A program made the translations under genes and the position numbers. This document shows, one piece after another, positions 43,369-53,040 of a stretch of DNA of 64,000 nucleotides; the first letter of the stretch is position 1; each line of letters begins with the position of its first letter. The notes beneath the pieces are model-generated. The model was not told where the DNA came from, ran no database searches, and saw only the letters and a list, made by a program, of their open reading frames with translations. Origin of the DNA: Lewinellaceae bacterium (GTDB lineage Bacteria; Bacteroidota; Bacteroidia; Chitinophagales; Saprospiraceae); assembly GCA_020636325.1 (NCBI GenBank), contig JACJYC010000009.1, positions 62,001 through 126,000 on the forward strand, in the 5' to 3' direction.

Positions 43369-43399
43369 GTCAAGCGGCAACTTCCCGTTGCCGCTTGAC
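43369..43399. other. Perfect 12-base inverted repeat between the direct repeats
   Basis: GTCAAGCGGCAA and TTGCCGCTTGAC flank a 7-base loop. TTGTTAAAAGGG follows without a T run, so it is not a typical terminator. Confidence 0.75.
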
Positions 43400-43525
43400 T
43401 TGTTAAAAGGGTTGCTTTTTATTGATAAGATTTTGATTTTCTGATCGTTGCTTCTGGTTTTTGTCCCTTTTTTGGCATTGCCCCAAAAAAGGAACCAAAA
43501 AAACGCTAGGACAGCAAACTCATTC

Positions 43526-43609
43526 CATTCGGTCACTGCTGTCCGCCTGCCCGCGCCGTCTTCGTTAAGGGCGTTTTTGGTAATTGACGGGCGTCCGTAG
43601 CGCGTTGCC
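43526..43609 (+). repeat. 84-base direct repeat, copy 2
   Basis: Second copy of the repeat at 43267-43350. Just upstream (43468-43504) is a low-complexity stretch containing GGCATTGCCCCAAAAAAGG, of a kind I associate with dispersed repeats in Bacteroidota genomes. Confidence 0.8.
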
Positions 43610-43939
43610 TCAATGTTTTCTGCAGAGACTGAGGGTTGCAGTTTACCTTATCTTGTATATGCTTGTTGTAAGTGCTGATATCCCGGGGCGGAGATGGTCG
43701 TGGGGCAAGATACTATTGGAGAGAGAACAGGGTGGGGTATGAGACCTGGATTCAAGTTATCCTTTAACCTGAGTTTTCGCGTAACAAAATCGAACTTCCA
43801 ACATTTTTATTGCCCAAATTATCCTGTTCGAATTCGTTTCTGATGAAGCAGTTTTTTTGGAACGATTAGCCCCTTCCAATTGCCAATCTCTTAAGCGAAA
43901 ACACAGTTAAATGTAAGGAATCACACGATCAAATAAACA

Positions 43940-43975
43940 ATTCCTCAGTTCTTCGATTCCTCAATTCCTCCCCAA
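43940..43975 (-). repeat. Octamer array (GAGGAATT family) after rbfA
   Basis: In gene sense: GAGGAATT, GAGGAATC, GAAGAACT, GAGGAATT, beginning about 7 bases past the rbfA stop. Same family and sense as behind the pectate lyase and pectinesterase genes. Confidence 0.75.
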
Positions 43976-43976
43976 T

Positions 43977-44357
43977 TTACTCCTCCTCCGAAGAGCCCAT
44001 CTGGTTTTCAGAATACAGACGGTTGAACAAGGCATCCACCCGGTACATTTCGTCGAGGGTGTCGTCGAGGAAGAAGGCGATATCGGGCATCCGGCGGAGT
44101 TGCTGGCGGACGCGGCTGGAAAGGGATTGCTTCAGGCGGGCGATCTCCTCTTCCATTTCCAGGAGGACGGCCTGTTTGTTTTCCGTATTGTACACGCTGA
44201 TATAGATCTTGGCCAACGCAAAATCGGGCGTAACCTTTACCCCGGTAACGGTCACGAGCGGCTCGGCGCCGTACACGTAGCTGCCTTCCTGTTGCAGGAC
44301 GATGCTGAAATTTCGCTTGAGCAACTCTGCAACCTGTTTTTGGCGTTTTGATTCCAC
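43977..44357 (-). CDS. rbfA: Ribosome-binding factor A
   Basis: A 126-residue KH-like-fold protein needed for 30S subunit maturation. Family signs are the N terminus SKRQKQVAELLKRNFSIVLQ, VTVTGVKVTPDFALAKIYIS (about 33-53), and the C-terminal RQQLRRMPDIAFFLDDTLDEM (about 88-108). It begins at GTG; no ATG is in frame nearby. It is divergent from recG with about 155 bases between. Confidence 0.94.
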   Translation of the reverse strand: MESKRQKQVAELLKRNFSIVLQQEGSYVYGAEPLVTVTGVKVTPDFALAKIYISVYNTENKQAVLLEMEEEIARLKQSLSSRVRQQLRRMPDIAFFLDDTLDEMYRVDALFNRLYSENQMGSSEEE

Positions 44358-44464
44358 TGCTGTTCGATTTAATGCGGATGTTATCCGGCCAAAGGTAAAT
44401 AAATTTGTACAACACCCGAATCCGGGCTTTGAGTTCCTGTTATATGATATAATGTTGACAAAAA

Positions 44465-44495
44465 TTGTTTGTTTTGCAATAACTGCCTACATTTG
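44465..44495 (+). promoter_or_regulatory. Bacteroidota-type promoter of recG
   Basis: TTG (44465-44467), 20 bases, TACATTTG (44488-44495); the recG ATG is 17 bases downstream. Confidence 0.55.
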
Positions 44496-44512
44496 TTGTT
44501 TGTTCGCCGCTT

Positions 44513-46621
44513 ATGAGCCAATTACTGGATAGCCCTATCGAATACCTGAAGGGGGTCGGCCCCGCAAAGGGAGAACTGCTGAAAAAGGAACTGAACCTGT
44601 TCACGCTTCACGACCTGTTGCACCAGTTTCCGTACCGGTACATCGACCGTACCCAATTCTACCAGATCGGCGAGTTGCACGAAGAATCCGGCGAAGTGCA
44701 GATAAAAGGCATCCTCCGAAAACTGGCGACCGTCGGCGAAGGCCGCAAAAAACGGCTGACTGGCGTCCTGCGGGATGATTCCGGCGTAATGGAACTGGTC
44801 TGGTTCACCGGCGCTTCCTGGATCGAAAAATCCCTGACCGTCGGGATGGAATACGTGGTTTACGGCCGTGTCGGCAGTTACAACCGCCAGCTCAACATGG
44901 CGCATCCGGAAATGGAGCCCGCCAATGAGGGCAATTCCCGCGAAGAAGGCGCTTTCTCTCCGGTTTATTCCAGTACCGAAAAGCTGAATTCACGGGGCCT
45001 GAACGCCAGGGTGCGCCGCAAACTCGTCCAGAACCTGCTGGAGCGGCTCACGCCCCAGGACCTACCCGAAAATCTGCCCGCTTACCTGGTGCAGAAATTC
45101 AAGTTGCCGGGGCGGTTCGACGCGATGCGCCAGATCCATTTCCCCAGGACCGAAGCGGAGATGAACGCTGCCAGGAACCGGCTGAAGTTCGAGGAATTGT
45201 TTTTCATCCAGATGCGCCTGCTGCAACTGAAGCGGCGCCGGCGCGAACTGGTGAAAGGATTCGCGTTTGAAACGGTCGGCGATTACTTCAACCGGTTTTA
45301 TACCGAAAAACTGCCCTTTGAACTCACCGGCGCACAAAAACGGGTGATCCGGGAGATCCGCCGCGACATGGGCGCCGGCGTCCAAATGAACCGCCTGCTC
45401 CAGGGAGACGTAGGCAGCGGCAAAACCATGGTCGGACTCTTGTGCATGCTGATCGCACTGGACAACGGGTTTCAGGCCTGTATGATGGCCCCCACGGAGA
45501 TCCTCGCCCAACAGCACTTCAATTCCATCAGCCAATATATGGAGGGCATGGAGGTAGGGATCGGGTTCCTGACCGGCAACGTAAAGGGCAAAGCCAGAAA
45601 AGCCGTCCTGGAAGGATTGGCCGACGGCAGCATCCGGATCGTGGTGGGCACCCACGCCCTGATCGAACCGGGGGTGGTCTTCCACCGCCTGGGGCTGGCC
45701 ATTACCGACGAACAGCACCGGTTCGGGGTGGAACAGCGCTCAAAGCTCTGGGCCAAAAGCAGCCCTTTTCCCCCTCATGTGCTGGTGATGACCGCTACGC
45801 CCATTCCGCGTACGCTGGCGATGACCCTGTACGGAGACCTGGAAGTGTCGGTCATCGACGAATTGCCGCCGGGGCGGAAGCCGGTTGAAACCTCCCACCG
45901 CATGGAAAGCCATCGGCTCAGGGTGCTGGGCTTCATGCGGGAACAGATCGGGCTCGGCCGGCAGGTCTACGTGGTTTATCCCCTGATCGAGGAGTCCGAA
46001 AAACTGGACCTGCTCAATCTCGAACAAGGCTATGAGGCCCTGACCCGCGAATTCCCGCCGCCGCAATACCAGATCAGCGTGGTACACGGCAAAATGAAGG
46101 CGGCGGATAAGGATTTCGAAATGCAGCGATTTGCCGCCGGCGTTACCCAGATCATGGTGGCCACCACCGTCATTGAAGTCGGCGTCAATGTGCCGAATGC
46201 CTCTGTCATGGTCATTGAAAATACCGAGCGGTTCGGCCTTTCCCAACTGCACCAGTTGCGGGGAAGAGTAGGGCGCGGCGCCGAACAATCGTATTGCATC
46301 CTGATGACCGGCTACAAACTCAGCAAAGAAGGCCGGGAGCGCATTCAGACCATGGTGCGCACCAATAACGGATTCGAGATTGCCGAAGCCGACCTCAAAC
46401 TGCGCGGCCCCGGCGATCTGGAAGGCACCCGCCAAAGCGGAATCCTCGACCTGCACATTGCCGACCTGGCCAAGGACGGCGCCATCCTCCAGACAGCCCG
46501 CAACGTAGCGATCCGGATCCTGGATGACGACCCGGGCCTGGAACGCCAGGAACACCACCCCATTCGCTGGTTTATGGACAAGTACAAGAAAAAATGGGAC
46601 GGCTGGTCCAGGATCAGCTGA
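44513..46621 (+). CDS. recG: ATP-dependent DNA helicase RecG
   Basis: A 702-residue branch-migration helicase that remodels stalled forks and recombination intermediates. An N-terminal wedge/OB domain (about 1-180, with SPIEYLKGVGPAKGELLKKE) precedes the superfamily 2 motor: Walker A LLQGDVGSGKTMV (about 298-310), MAPTEILAQQH, TGNVKGKARK, DEQHRFG (the DEQH box), MTATPIPRTLAMT, and motif VI LHQLRGRVGRG (about 580). The C-terminal RecG tail has LRGPGDLEGTRQSG. Full length for the family, single gene with its own promoter. Confidence 0.97.
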   Translation: MSQLLDSPIEYLKGVGPAKGELLKKELNLFTLHDLLHQFPYRYIDRTQFYQIGELHEESGEVQIKGILRKLATVGEGRKKRLTGVLRDDSGVMELVWFTGASWIEKSLTVGMEYVVYGRVGSYNRQLNMAHPEMEPANEGNSREEGAFSPVYSSTEKLNSRGLNARVRRKLVQNLLERLTPQDLPENLPAYLVQKFKLPGRFDAMRQIHFPRTEAEMNAARNRLKFEELFFIQMRLLQLKRRRRELVKGFAFETVGDYFNRFYTEKLPFELTGAQKRVIREIRRDMGAGVQMNRLLQGDVGSGKTMVGLLCMLIALDNGFQACMMAPTEILAQQHFNSISQYMEGMEVGIGFLTGNVKGKARKAVLEGLADGSIRIVVGTHALIEPGVVFHRLGLAITDEQHRFGVEQRSKLWAKSSPFPPHVLVMTATPIPRTLAMTLYGDLEVSVIDELPPGRKPVETSHRMESHRLRVLGFMREQIGLGRQVYVVYPLIEESEKLDLLNLEQGYEALTREFPPPQYQISVVHGKMKAADKDFEMQRFAAGVTQIMVATTVIEVGVNVPNASVMVIENTERFGLSQLHQLRGRVGRGAEQSYCILMTGYKLSKEGRERIQTMVRTNNGFEIAEADLKLRGPGDLEGTRQSGILDLHIADLAKDGAILQTARNVAIRILDDDPGLERQEHHPIRWFMDKYKKKWDGWSRIS

Positions 46622-46697
46622 TACCGGGTAAATCGTCTGCCATTTGACCGGATCTTGCGCTTTGCAGTCTGACGGGCAGTTATCTTCCTAAATTAAT

Positions 46698-46705
46698 TAT
46701 ATTTG
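46698..46705 (+). promoter_or_regulatory. Candidate -7 element of the TonB-receptor operon
   Basis: TATATTTG matches TAnnTTTG exactly 23 bases before the start codon; no clear TTTG at the right distance. Confidence 0.4.
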
Positions 46706-46728
46706 CCCAGCTCGATAACGAACTGGTT

Positions 46729-49443
46729 ATGAAAAAAAGCAAACTCTACTACTTGTGGCCGGCCATAAGCCTGCTGCCTGTTTTCCTTTGTGCCCAGTCC
46801 GCGGGCGATATTCCGATCACGGCGCGATTTGAACAAGCGACGCTTGAACAGGTCTTCACCAGGCTGGAATCGGCCTACCCGGTCCGGTTCTTTTACAAAT
46901 CCGCCGACCTTCCGCAACAAAAAATTGACGCCGATTTTCGGGACACAAGGCTCGCCGACGCGCTTCAGCAACTCCTCGGCAATACCCTGGCGGGTTACCT
47001 TTTTTATCGCGAACATTCGGTGATCATTATACCCAGGCGATTGCTGGACGAATCCTTTTCCGCCAATTTTTACCAAACCCTCGAAAATAACCTTTACGGA
47101 ACGGAAGAAGAGGAAACCTACCTGCCCATCGGACAGATCGAACAACTCCGGTCCGACGGTCAGGCCAGGGTAAGCGGCGTGATCATTGACGAACAGACCA
47201 AGGAACCCGTTATCGGAGCCACCGTTTTTTGGGAAGGCCTGGAAAAAGGCGAAATCTCGGACGTTGACGGCGTCTTTGAATCGGTGGTTCCGGCCGGTCA
47301 GCACGAGATCCTGATCCGGTCGGTCGGCTACCAGGATACCCGGCGGAAGCTGGAGGTTTTCAGTGACGGCCGGATCGAAATACCCATCCGGAAAGCCGCC
47401 ATTGACCTGGAGGAGGTGGTGGTGGAAGCGGATGCTCCGGACGTCAACCTGCAGGAAGCCACCAGCGGGATAGCCCGCCTGGATGTGAAAACCATCAAGG
47501 AGCTCCCGGCTTTCCTGGGGGAAGCTGACGTTGTCAAGTCACTGCTGCTTAATCCAGGCGTCAGCACGGTGGGAGAAGGGGCTACGGGATTCAATGTCCG
47601 CGGAGGGGAAGTGGATCAAAACCTGATCCTCCAGGATGAAGGGTTCATCTTTAACGCTTCGCACGCATTGGGATTTTTCAGCACCTTCAATGCCGACCTG
47701 ATCAAGAACGTCACCTTGTACAAGGGCAATATTCCGGCTCAATACGGCGGGCGGCTCGCCTCGGTGCTGGACGTGGAAATGCGGGAAGGCAGTTTTGACA
47801 AATTCCGGATCAAAGGCGGCGGCGGTATGGTGGCCAGCCGGTTGAGCCTGGAAGGGCCGGTCATCCGGAAGAAGAGCGCCTTTCTGCTGGGCCTGCGCAC
47901 CTCTTACGCCGACTGGCTGCTCAAGCTGGTCAGCATCCCGGAAGTGCGGCGCAGTTCGGCCTTCTTTTTTGACGGCAATATCCGGTATACCCACCGGCTC
48001 AATGAGAAAAATACCCTGACTTTCTCCGCTTATTCTTCCCAGGACGAATTTTCCTATAACGAAGATTTTGGGTTCGATTACAGCACCCTGATGGGGCAGG
48101 TCGTTTACAAGAAGATCTTCACCGACGATTTTTTCACCAAATTCTCCCTCACGGGCAGCCAGTACAAGAGCACCCGGTTCGAACTGGATACCCTGAACGC
48201 TTCCCGCCTGGACCATAATTTGTCGTACCTCAAATTCAAAGGTCAGGCTACCTATATCCCCGTTGCGGGCTTGCAGTTCGACGGCGGCATTTCTTCCATT
48301 TATTACCAGGTTGAACCCGGTGCGCTCAAGCCCAACGGCGGCCTGATCGAAGTGACGCCGAAGCAGTTGGAAACAGAGTTGGGCCTTGAATCGGCCGCCT
48401 TTCTGAATGCGGAATGGGAGGTAAACCCGCTGCTGCTTATTTCCGGGGGTATAAGGTTTGCCCTGTACCAGTTCCTGGGCCCCAAGGATGTGTACCAATA
48501 TGAGGACCCTGAACATCCCGATGCCGGAGAGGTGACCGGGATCATGAACTACGGCAGCGGGGACGTGATTGCTTCCTATACCAGCCTGGAGCCCCGGTTG
48601 TCCGTCCGGTACCGGCTAGGAAGCGATAATTCCGTCAAATTCGGCTACAGTCGCACGGCCCAATTCATCAATCAGATCTACAATACGGACTCACCTACGC
48701 CAATCAGCCAGTTTCAACTGAGTACGGCCTATATCAAACCGCAGCGGTCCCATAATTTTTCACTGGGCTATTTCCACAATTTCAAGAAGAACCTTTGGGA
48801 AAGCTCGGCGGAGGTCTTTTACCGGAATATCGACGCCTTGTTCGATTACCGGGATTTCGCCGACCTGAACGTCAATGACCACCTGGAAACCGAGTTGATG
48901 CCGGGACAGGGAAATGTGAGGGGGCTTGAACTGAGCATCAAAAAGAAAGAAGGCGTGGTCAACGGCTGGCTGGCCTATACCTGGTCGAAGTCGCGCCGGC
49001 AGGTGGCCGGCATCAACAGGAATGACTGGTACCCCAGCAACTTCGACAAGCCGCACGACATTTCCCTGGTCTTCAACTACCAGCCCAACCAGCGCAATAT
49101 TTTCACCCTCAATTTCAATTACAGTACGGGGCGACCGATCTCTGCGCCGCTGGGCAATTACCAGAGCAATGTCGGTTTGGTGACGCCGGTGTACAGCGAG
49201 CGCAATCAGATCCGCATCCCCGATTATCACCGGGTGGATATCGCCTACACCATTGGCAAGGGGTACCGCAAGGACGCAAAATTCCGGACGAGCTGGACCT
49301 TCTCCATTTACAACCTCTACAGCCGGCGCAATGCCTATTCGGTGTTTTTCACCCGGGCGGCCTTCCGCAACGTTCAGGCCAACCGTTTGGCGATTCTCGG
49401 CAGCATGCTTCCCGCGATCACCTTCAATTTTGAATTGCTATAA
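46729..49443 (+). CDS. TonB-dependent receptor with STN and carboxypeptidase-like domains
   Basis: A 904-residue outer-membrane receptor. Signal peptide (YYLWPAISLLPVFLCAQS), a secretin/TonB short N-terminal domain (about 25-98, ITARFEQATLEQVFTRLES), a CarboxypepD-regulatory-like beta domain (about 143-222, VSGVIIDEQTKEPVIGATV), a plug (about 240-340, GFNVRGGEVDQNLILQDE) and a 22-strand barrel to the end. The STN domain often pairs such receptors with an anti-sigma/ECF sigma system, but no such genes are near. It starts a three-gene set with a DUF4249 lipoprotein and an MG2-like protein; such sets recur in Bacteroidota. Ligand unknown. Confidence 0.94.
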   Translation: MKKSKLYYLWPAISLLPVFLCAQSAGDIPITARFEQATLEQVFTRLESAYPVRFFYKSADLPQQKIDADFRDTRLADALQQLLGNTLAGYLFYREHSVIIIPRRLLDESFSANFYQTLENNLYGTEEEETYLPIGQIEQLRSDGQARVSGVIIDEQTKEPVIGATVFWEGLEKGEISDVDGVFESVVPAGQHEILIRSVGYQDTRRKLEVFSDGRIEIPIRKAAIDLEEVVVEADAPDVNLQEATSGIARLDVKTIKELPAFLGEADVVKSLLLNPGVSTVGEGATGFNVRGGEVDQNLILQDEGFIFNASHALGFFSTFNADLIKNVTLYKGNIPAQYGGRLASVLDVEMREGSFDKFRIKGGGGMVASRLSLEGPVIRKKSAFLLGLRTSYADWLLKLVSIPEVRRSSAFFFDGNIRYTHRLNEKNTLTFSAYSSQDEFSYNEDFGFDYSTLMGQVVYKKIFTDDFFTKFSLTGSQYKSTRFELDTLNASRLDHNLSYLKFKGQATYIPVAGLQFDGGISSIYYQVEPGALKPNGGLIEVTPKQLETELGLESAAFLNAEWEVNPLLLISGGIRFALYQFLGPKDVYQYEDPEHPDAGEVTGIMNYGSGDVIASYTSLEPRLSVRYRLGSDNSVKFGYSRTAQFINQIYNTDSPTPISQFQLSTAYIKPQRSHNFSLGYFHNFKKNLWESSAEVFYRNIDALFDYRDFADLNVNDHLETELMPGQGNVRGLELSIKKKEGVVNGWLAYTWSKSRRQVAGINRNDWYPSNFDKPHDISLVFNYQPNQRNIFTLNFNYSTGRPISAPLGNYQSNVGLVTPVYSERNQIRIPDYHRVDIAYTIGKGYRKDAKFRTSWTFSIYNLYSRRNAYSVFFTRAAFRNVQANRLAILGSMLPAITFNFELL

Positions 49444-49487
49444 ATGGCGCCTTTTGCCAATTTAACATCATCAATGAGCACAAGGGT

Positions 49488-50594
49488 ATGAAAAAAACGA
49501 TCTGGAAAAACCTGGCTTCCGCCGCAGCTGTCCTGGCCGGAATTAGCCTTCTGGTTACGGCATGCCTGGATGAAATCGACCTTGGGCCCAAGGGCGTGGA
49601 GTATAAACGCATGGTCATTCTGGGCAAGGTGGTGAAGGGGTCGCCGTCCCGGGTATCCGTTTTTGTGACGGAGACCTTTGATTTTGAAGACCGGCAAATC
49701 CCGAGGGCCATCACCGGCGCCCAGGTGGTCATGATGGACGACAGCGGGCGGTCGGTTTCCCTGGACCCCGGGGATCCCGGGATCTACCAACTTGAGATTC
49801 CGGACAACGATCCCGGTTTTCAATTGGAGGTCGGCCGGTCCTATTACCTGAAGGTGACCACGGAAAAGGGCAAGCAGTACATTTCCTCACCCGAGCCTTT
49901 GCTGGACGTGCCGGAGGCGGCCGCGCTGGAGGTCGGCAAGATCACCAAACTGGAACCCGACGCGATCGGCGGGTATTCGCCGGTTGATTACCTGTCGTTT
50001 GAAGTGACCACCCCGCTGGTGGTATCCGGCGCCGCGGAAAGGGCGAGGCTTCGGTGGGAGGTCGAAGAAACGTACAAACTGACGGATACCCCGATAAACG
50101 GAGCGGAACCCAAGACCTGCTACCTGACGGTTGCCCAGAATGCCTCCGCTGTGCGCATTTTCAACGGTACCGAGCTTTTTTCGGATGAATTGCCGGGGTA
50201 TCCGGTGTATGAAACGGCTCCGAATTACCGGTTCCACGAGGGATATTATTTGAACCTGATACAGGAATCGCTCAGTTCGGGCGCCTACGAATACTGGCGG
50301 CAAACGCAGGAATTGCTGAACCGGACGGGGAGCATGTTCGAATCGCCGGTGGGCAAGGTGCAAAGCAATTTCAGGAGCATTGACGATGAAACCGAAGACG
50401 TATTCGGCTACTTTTACGCTACCCGGCAGGATACGATCCGGTTGTACGTCCGGCCGGAGATCGCCGGCTCGCCGCCTTCGCTTTGCCCCCCCAGCGTTCC
50501 GGCAGGCGGGCGCCCCTGTCCGATCGCGGTCTGCTGCAACTGCCTCGACCAGGCCAACAGCTCTACCGCCAAACCCTGGTACTGGATAGAATAA
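49488..50594 (+). CDS. DUF4249 lipoprotein
   Basis: A 368-residue lipoprotein: signal LAGISLLVTACLDE with the lipid-modified Cys about residue 26. DUF4249 proteins (beta-rich, Bacteroidota-specific) show the pattern seen here: an early VILGKVVKGSPSRVSVFVTE, VVMMDDSGR, SYYLKVTTEKGKQYISSPE, and a Cys-rich end (CCNCLDQ). They are almost always encoded just after a TonB receptor, as here (44-base gap), and probably form its surface or periplasmic partner. Function unproven. Confidence 0.88.
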   Translation: MKKTIWKNLASAAAVLAGISLLVTACLDEIDLGPKGVEYKRMVILGKVVKGSPSRVSVFVTETFDFEDRQIPRAITGAQVVMMDDSGRSVSLDPGDPGIYQLEIPDNDPGFQLEVGRSYYLKVTTEKGKQYISSPEPLLDVPEAAALEVGKITKLEPDAIGGYSPVDYLSFEVTTPLVVSGAAERARLRWEVEETYKLTDTPINGAEPKTCYLTVAQNASAVRIFNGTELFSDELPGYPVYETAPNYRFHEGYYLNLIQESLSSGAYEYWRQTQELLNRTGSMFESPVGKVQSNFRSIDDETEDVFGYFYATRQDTIRLYVRPEIAGSPPSLCPPSVPAGGRPCPIAVCCNCLDQANSSTAKPWYWIE

Positions 50595-50651
50595 ACCTTT
50601 GTCGCCCAATTTATCACCGCCGTTACGGATGCGAATTAAAAAATAAATTCT

Positions 50652-52334
50652 ATGCGTCATTTTTCCAAGTGGGTCATTGTGTTGTTACTGGGTTTGTTTC
50701 AGGCGCTGAACCCGATTTCAGCCCAGGTTGTGACCCGCGACCAGTGTTTGCTGCACCTCGACAAATCCTTTTACGTTTCGGGGGAAATCGCGTGGTATAA
50801 GTTGTACCTGCCGGCATTTTTCAGGGATAAGGACCTGTCGGTTCGGGTGTCCGTTACGGATCAGGCCGGGCATATCCTCCGGAGTCATTACCTGAAAAAT
50901 GCGGGAAAAACCTATGTGGAAGGCTACTACAAGGTGCCTTTCGACCTGGTCACCGGCATGTATCACCTCGTTTTTGAAGGGGCTGACAAGGCTGCGAGAA
51001 AATTTGAACGCCTGGCGGAAGCTGCCGTACCGATGATCAGCGATTTGGGTGGCGCATCGTCACCGGCTGCCGGCGGGCCGGTTGAGTCGTCGTCGGCCAC
51101 CCTGACCGGCAATTTGCAAATCGAAATAACCCTTCCTGCGGATACTTTTCTTTGCCGGGATCAGATCCAGCCCCGCATTGCGGTCAGGGATCAAAACGGC
51201 AAGCCCGTAAAAGCGGACATCTCCGTGGCGGTTACGGATTGGGAACTATGCGGTCCCAAAGCGTCCGGGCGGTCGAATATCGGGGTTACATCCGGTCTGG
51301 ACCCCGGGCTGGCCGGCCGGTTGACCAATGCGCTTTATTACCGCGGGCAATGGCTCGACGGGGAAGGGAAACCGGCTGCGGCGAAGGTGGCCGGGGCATT
51401 TTCAGCCGAAGACCAGAAACTGTTTTATACCAATACCGACGCAGCGGGCACCCTGTTCCTGGAATTGCCGGATTTTTACGGAAGCAAAACGGTGCAGTTT
51501 CTGGGGTGGGAAAAGGAGAATACGGAAATATCCGTTCGCATGGATAACACACTGAATGTGAAACAGGCATCCCTGCCGGCCCTATCACCTGAAGTGGCGG
51601 ATTATCTCCGACTCAGCGCCGAGCGCAAGAAAATTTTCCAATACTATAAAATGCTGGAAACGGGGTTGGCCGTGGAGGTCCCGGAAACCAAACCGGGTGA
51701 ATTGAAGCCGGATATGAAGGTCTTCCCGAAGGAGTTCAAATCCTTTCCGAATGTGGCCACCTTTTTCCGGGAGGTATTACGCCCCATCACCTTTACCCTG
51801 AAAAAGGACGGCACCTACGATGCCCGCATCTACAATGATCAGATCCAGGGGCTGGATGAGTACTATCCGGAAAAGCCGCTTTTTATTGTCGATAACAAGA
51901 TCACGCGGGACGTCGATTTTGTAGCTAAAATGGACCTCAGCCTGGTCGAGCAGGTCGATCTGTTCTTCCGGTTCCAGACCCTGCGAAGCCAGTTCAATGT
52001 ATTGGGCAGCAACGGCGTAGTCAGGGTCATCACCAGTGCGGACGATATAGCGGTTCCGGCGGCTGAAGAGGAAGATATTTTCACGGTAACCGGCCTGCAA
52101 CCCGAAGCGGTTTTCCCGGGGTTTGAGCCCTCCTCCATGGCGGCGCACCAGCCTTTTTTCCGGCCGCAGTTGTACTGGAACCCGCGTGTCGAGACGGACA
52201 ATCAGGGGAAGGCCACCTTTTCTTATTACCAGTCGGACGAGGTCAGCCGATTCCGGATCCAGGTGGTAGCCCACGGAGAGAACGGGGAGTATGGGATAGC
52301 AGAGCGGGTTTACTGGGTTCGGATGGAGCGGTAG
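50652..52334 (+). CDS. Exported protein with MG2/alpha-2-macroglobulin-like N domain
   Basis: A 560-residue protein with a signal peptide (WVIVLLLGLFQALNPISAQ). Residues 30-115 (LHLDKSFYVSGEIAWYKLYL, then GYYKVPFDLVTGMYHLVF) resemble the MG2 domain of alpha-2-macroglobulin-like proteins. A second beta-sandwich follows (about 140-200) and the C-terminal end (NPRVETDNQGKATFSYYQSD) resembles another macroglobulin-type domain. There is no thioester motif. It is the third gene in the TonB receptor/DUF4249 set, 57 bases after the lipoprotein gene. The role is unknown; a structural or peptidase-trap function would be guesswork. Confidence 0.82.
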   Translation: MRHFSKWVIVLLLGLFQALNPISAQVVTRDQCLLHLDKSFYVSGEIAWYKLYLPAFFRDKDLSVRVSVTDQAGHILRSHYLKNAGKTYVEGYYKVPFDLVTGMYHLVFEGADKAARKFERLAEAAVPMISDLGGASSPAAGGPVESSSATLTGNLQIEITLPADTFLCRDQIQPRIAVRDQNGKPVKADISVAVTDWELCGPKASGRSNIGVTSGLDPGLAGRLTNALYYRGQWLDGEGKPAAAKVAGAFSAEDQKLFYTNTDAAGTLFLELPDFYGSKTVQFLGWEKENTEISVRMDNTLNVKQASLPALSPEVADYLRLSAERKKIFQYYKMLETGLAVEVPETKPGELKPDMKVFPKEFKSFPNVATFFREVLRPITFTLKKDGTYDARIYNDQIQGLDEYYPEKPLFIVDNKITRDVDFVAKMDLSLVEQVDLFFRFQTLRSQFNVLGSNGVVRVITSADDIAVPAAEEEDIFTVTGLQPEAVFPGFEPSSMAAHQPFFRPQLYWNPRVETDNQGKATFSYYQSDEVSRFRIQVVAHGENGEYGIAERVYWVRMER

Positions 52335-52340
52335 GGGCCG

Positions 52341-53040
52341 TTATTGTTTTATGAACGATTTTTGAACGGCTGGATTCTCTTCATCCCAAATACTGATCAT
52401 ATAGAACCCGGAAGTCATAATTGAATGTATTTCCCCGGTAGGTATTGATGGTCGGAGTTCTGAGCACATTGGCTACCCCAAGGACATTGTCGTAGGCCGG
52501 AGACCTGGCTGAATCATCAAAGCCGGTCCTGTCCGATCCAGGGGTATAAAAACGTGCGGATTGGTAGGGCGCAATGGTTGTAAGATTTCCTGTAACACTA
52601 AATTGATGCCGTTCCATAAAAGAAGTCACGGTACTCGCCGAGGTGCTTTTGCCCCCACCCACCAAAAAATCGAGTATTTGCAAACCCAAACCAACGAAAG
52701 GAATATTTTCCATGAAATCTGGAATCGCGCCTATTATCGGACTATTGGTAGGCGTAACCAAAGGGGCGAGTATATTCGCTACTTCATTTTGAAAAGCAGC
52801 CAGGTTCTTGTATGTCTTTTGCCCTTTTTCCGTAAGGGTTGATACGGATTGAAATGCTGCGTTTATATTTCCAATAGCCTCAATAAATCCGTTTCCGTTT
52901 GTGATTTCCCCTCCGGACATTAAAGGAGTGGTTATTGATGTTCCTTCAATTGTCAGGTCTACACTACTGACGCTTATCAGGAAAGGTTTCACTTCAAAGC
53001 CTGTGATAAGCCTTAGAGAGGGAACGATCCTAATCGACAA
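52341..53040 (-). pseudogene. Degenerate fragment of a T9SS-exported protein
   Basis: An open frame of 219 codons (52381-53040) starts only at TTG, overlaps the end of the nuclease gene by 11 bases, and has no signal peptide, so its 5' part seems missing. It reads like the middle of a secreted protein. Its stop is followed, in the +1 frame, by 23 codons (52341-52412) that read like the end of a T9SS sorting domain: SGFYMISIWDEENPAVQ, then KSFIKQ and stop. A frameshift near 52412 would join the two. The stretch is visibly more AT-rich than its neighbours. I therefore call it a remnant of an exported protein gene; a short functional protein is the alternative. Confidence 0.6.

Noticed and set aside
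43053..43373. 106-codon minus-strand frame upstream of the glucosaminidase gene
   Set aside because: Low-complexity sequence over repeats (LLHFAFFLLHFAF); no protein-like features.
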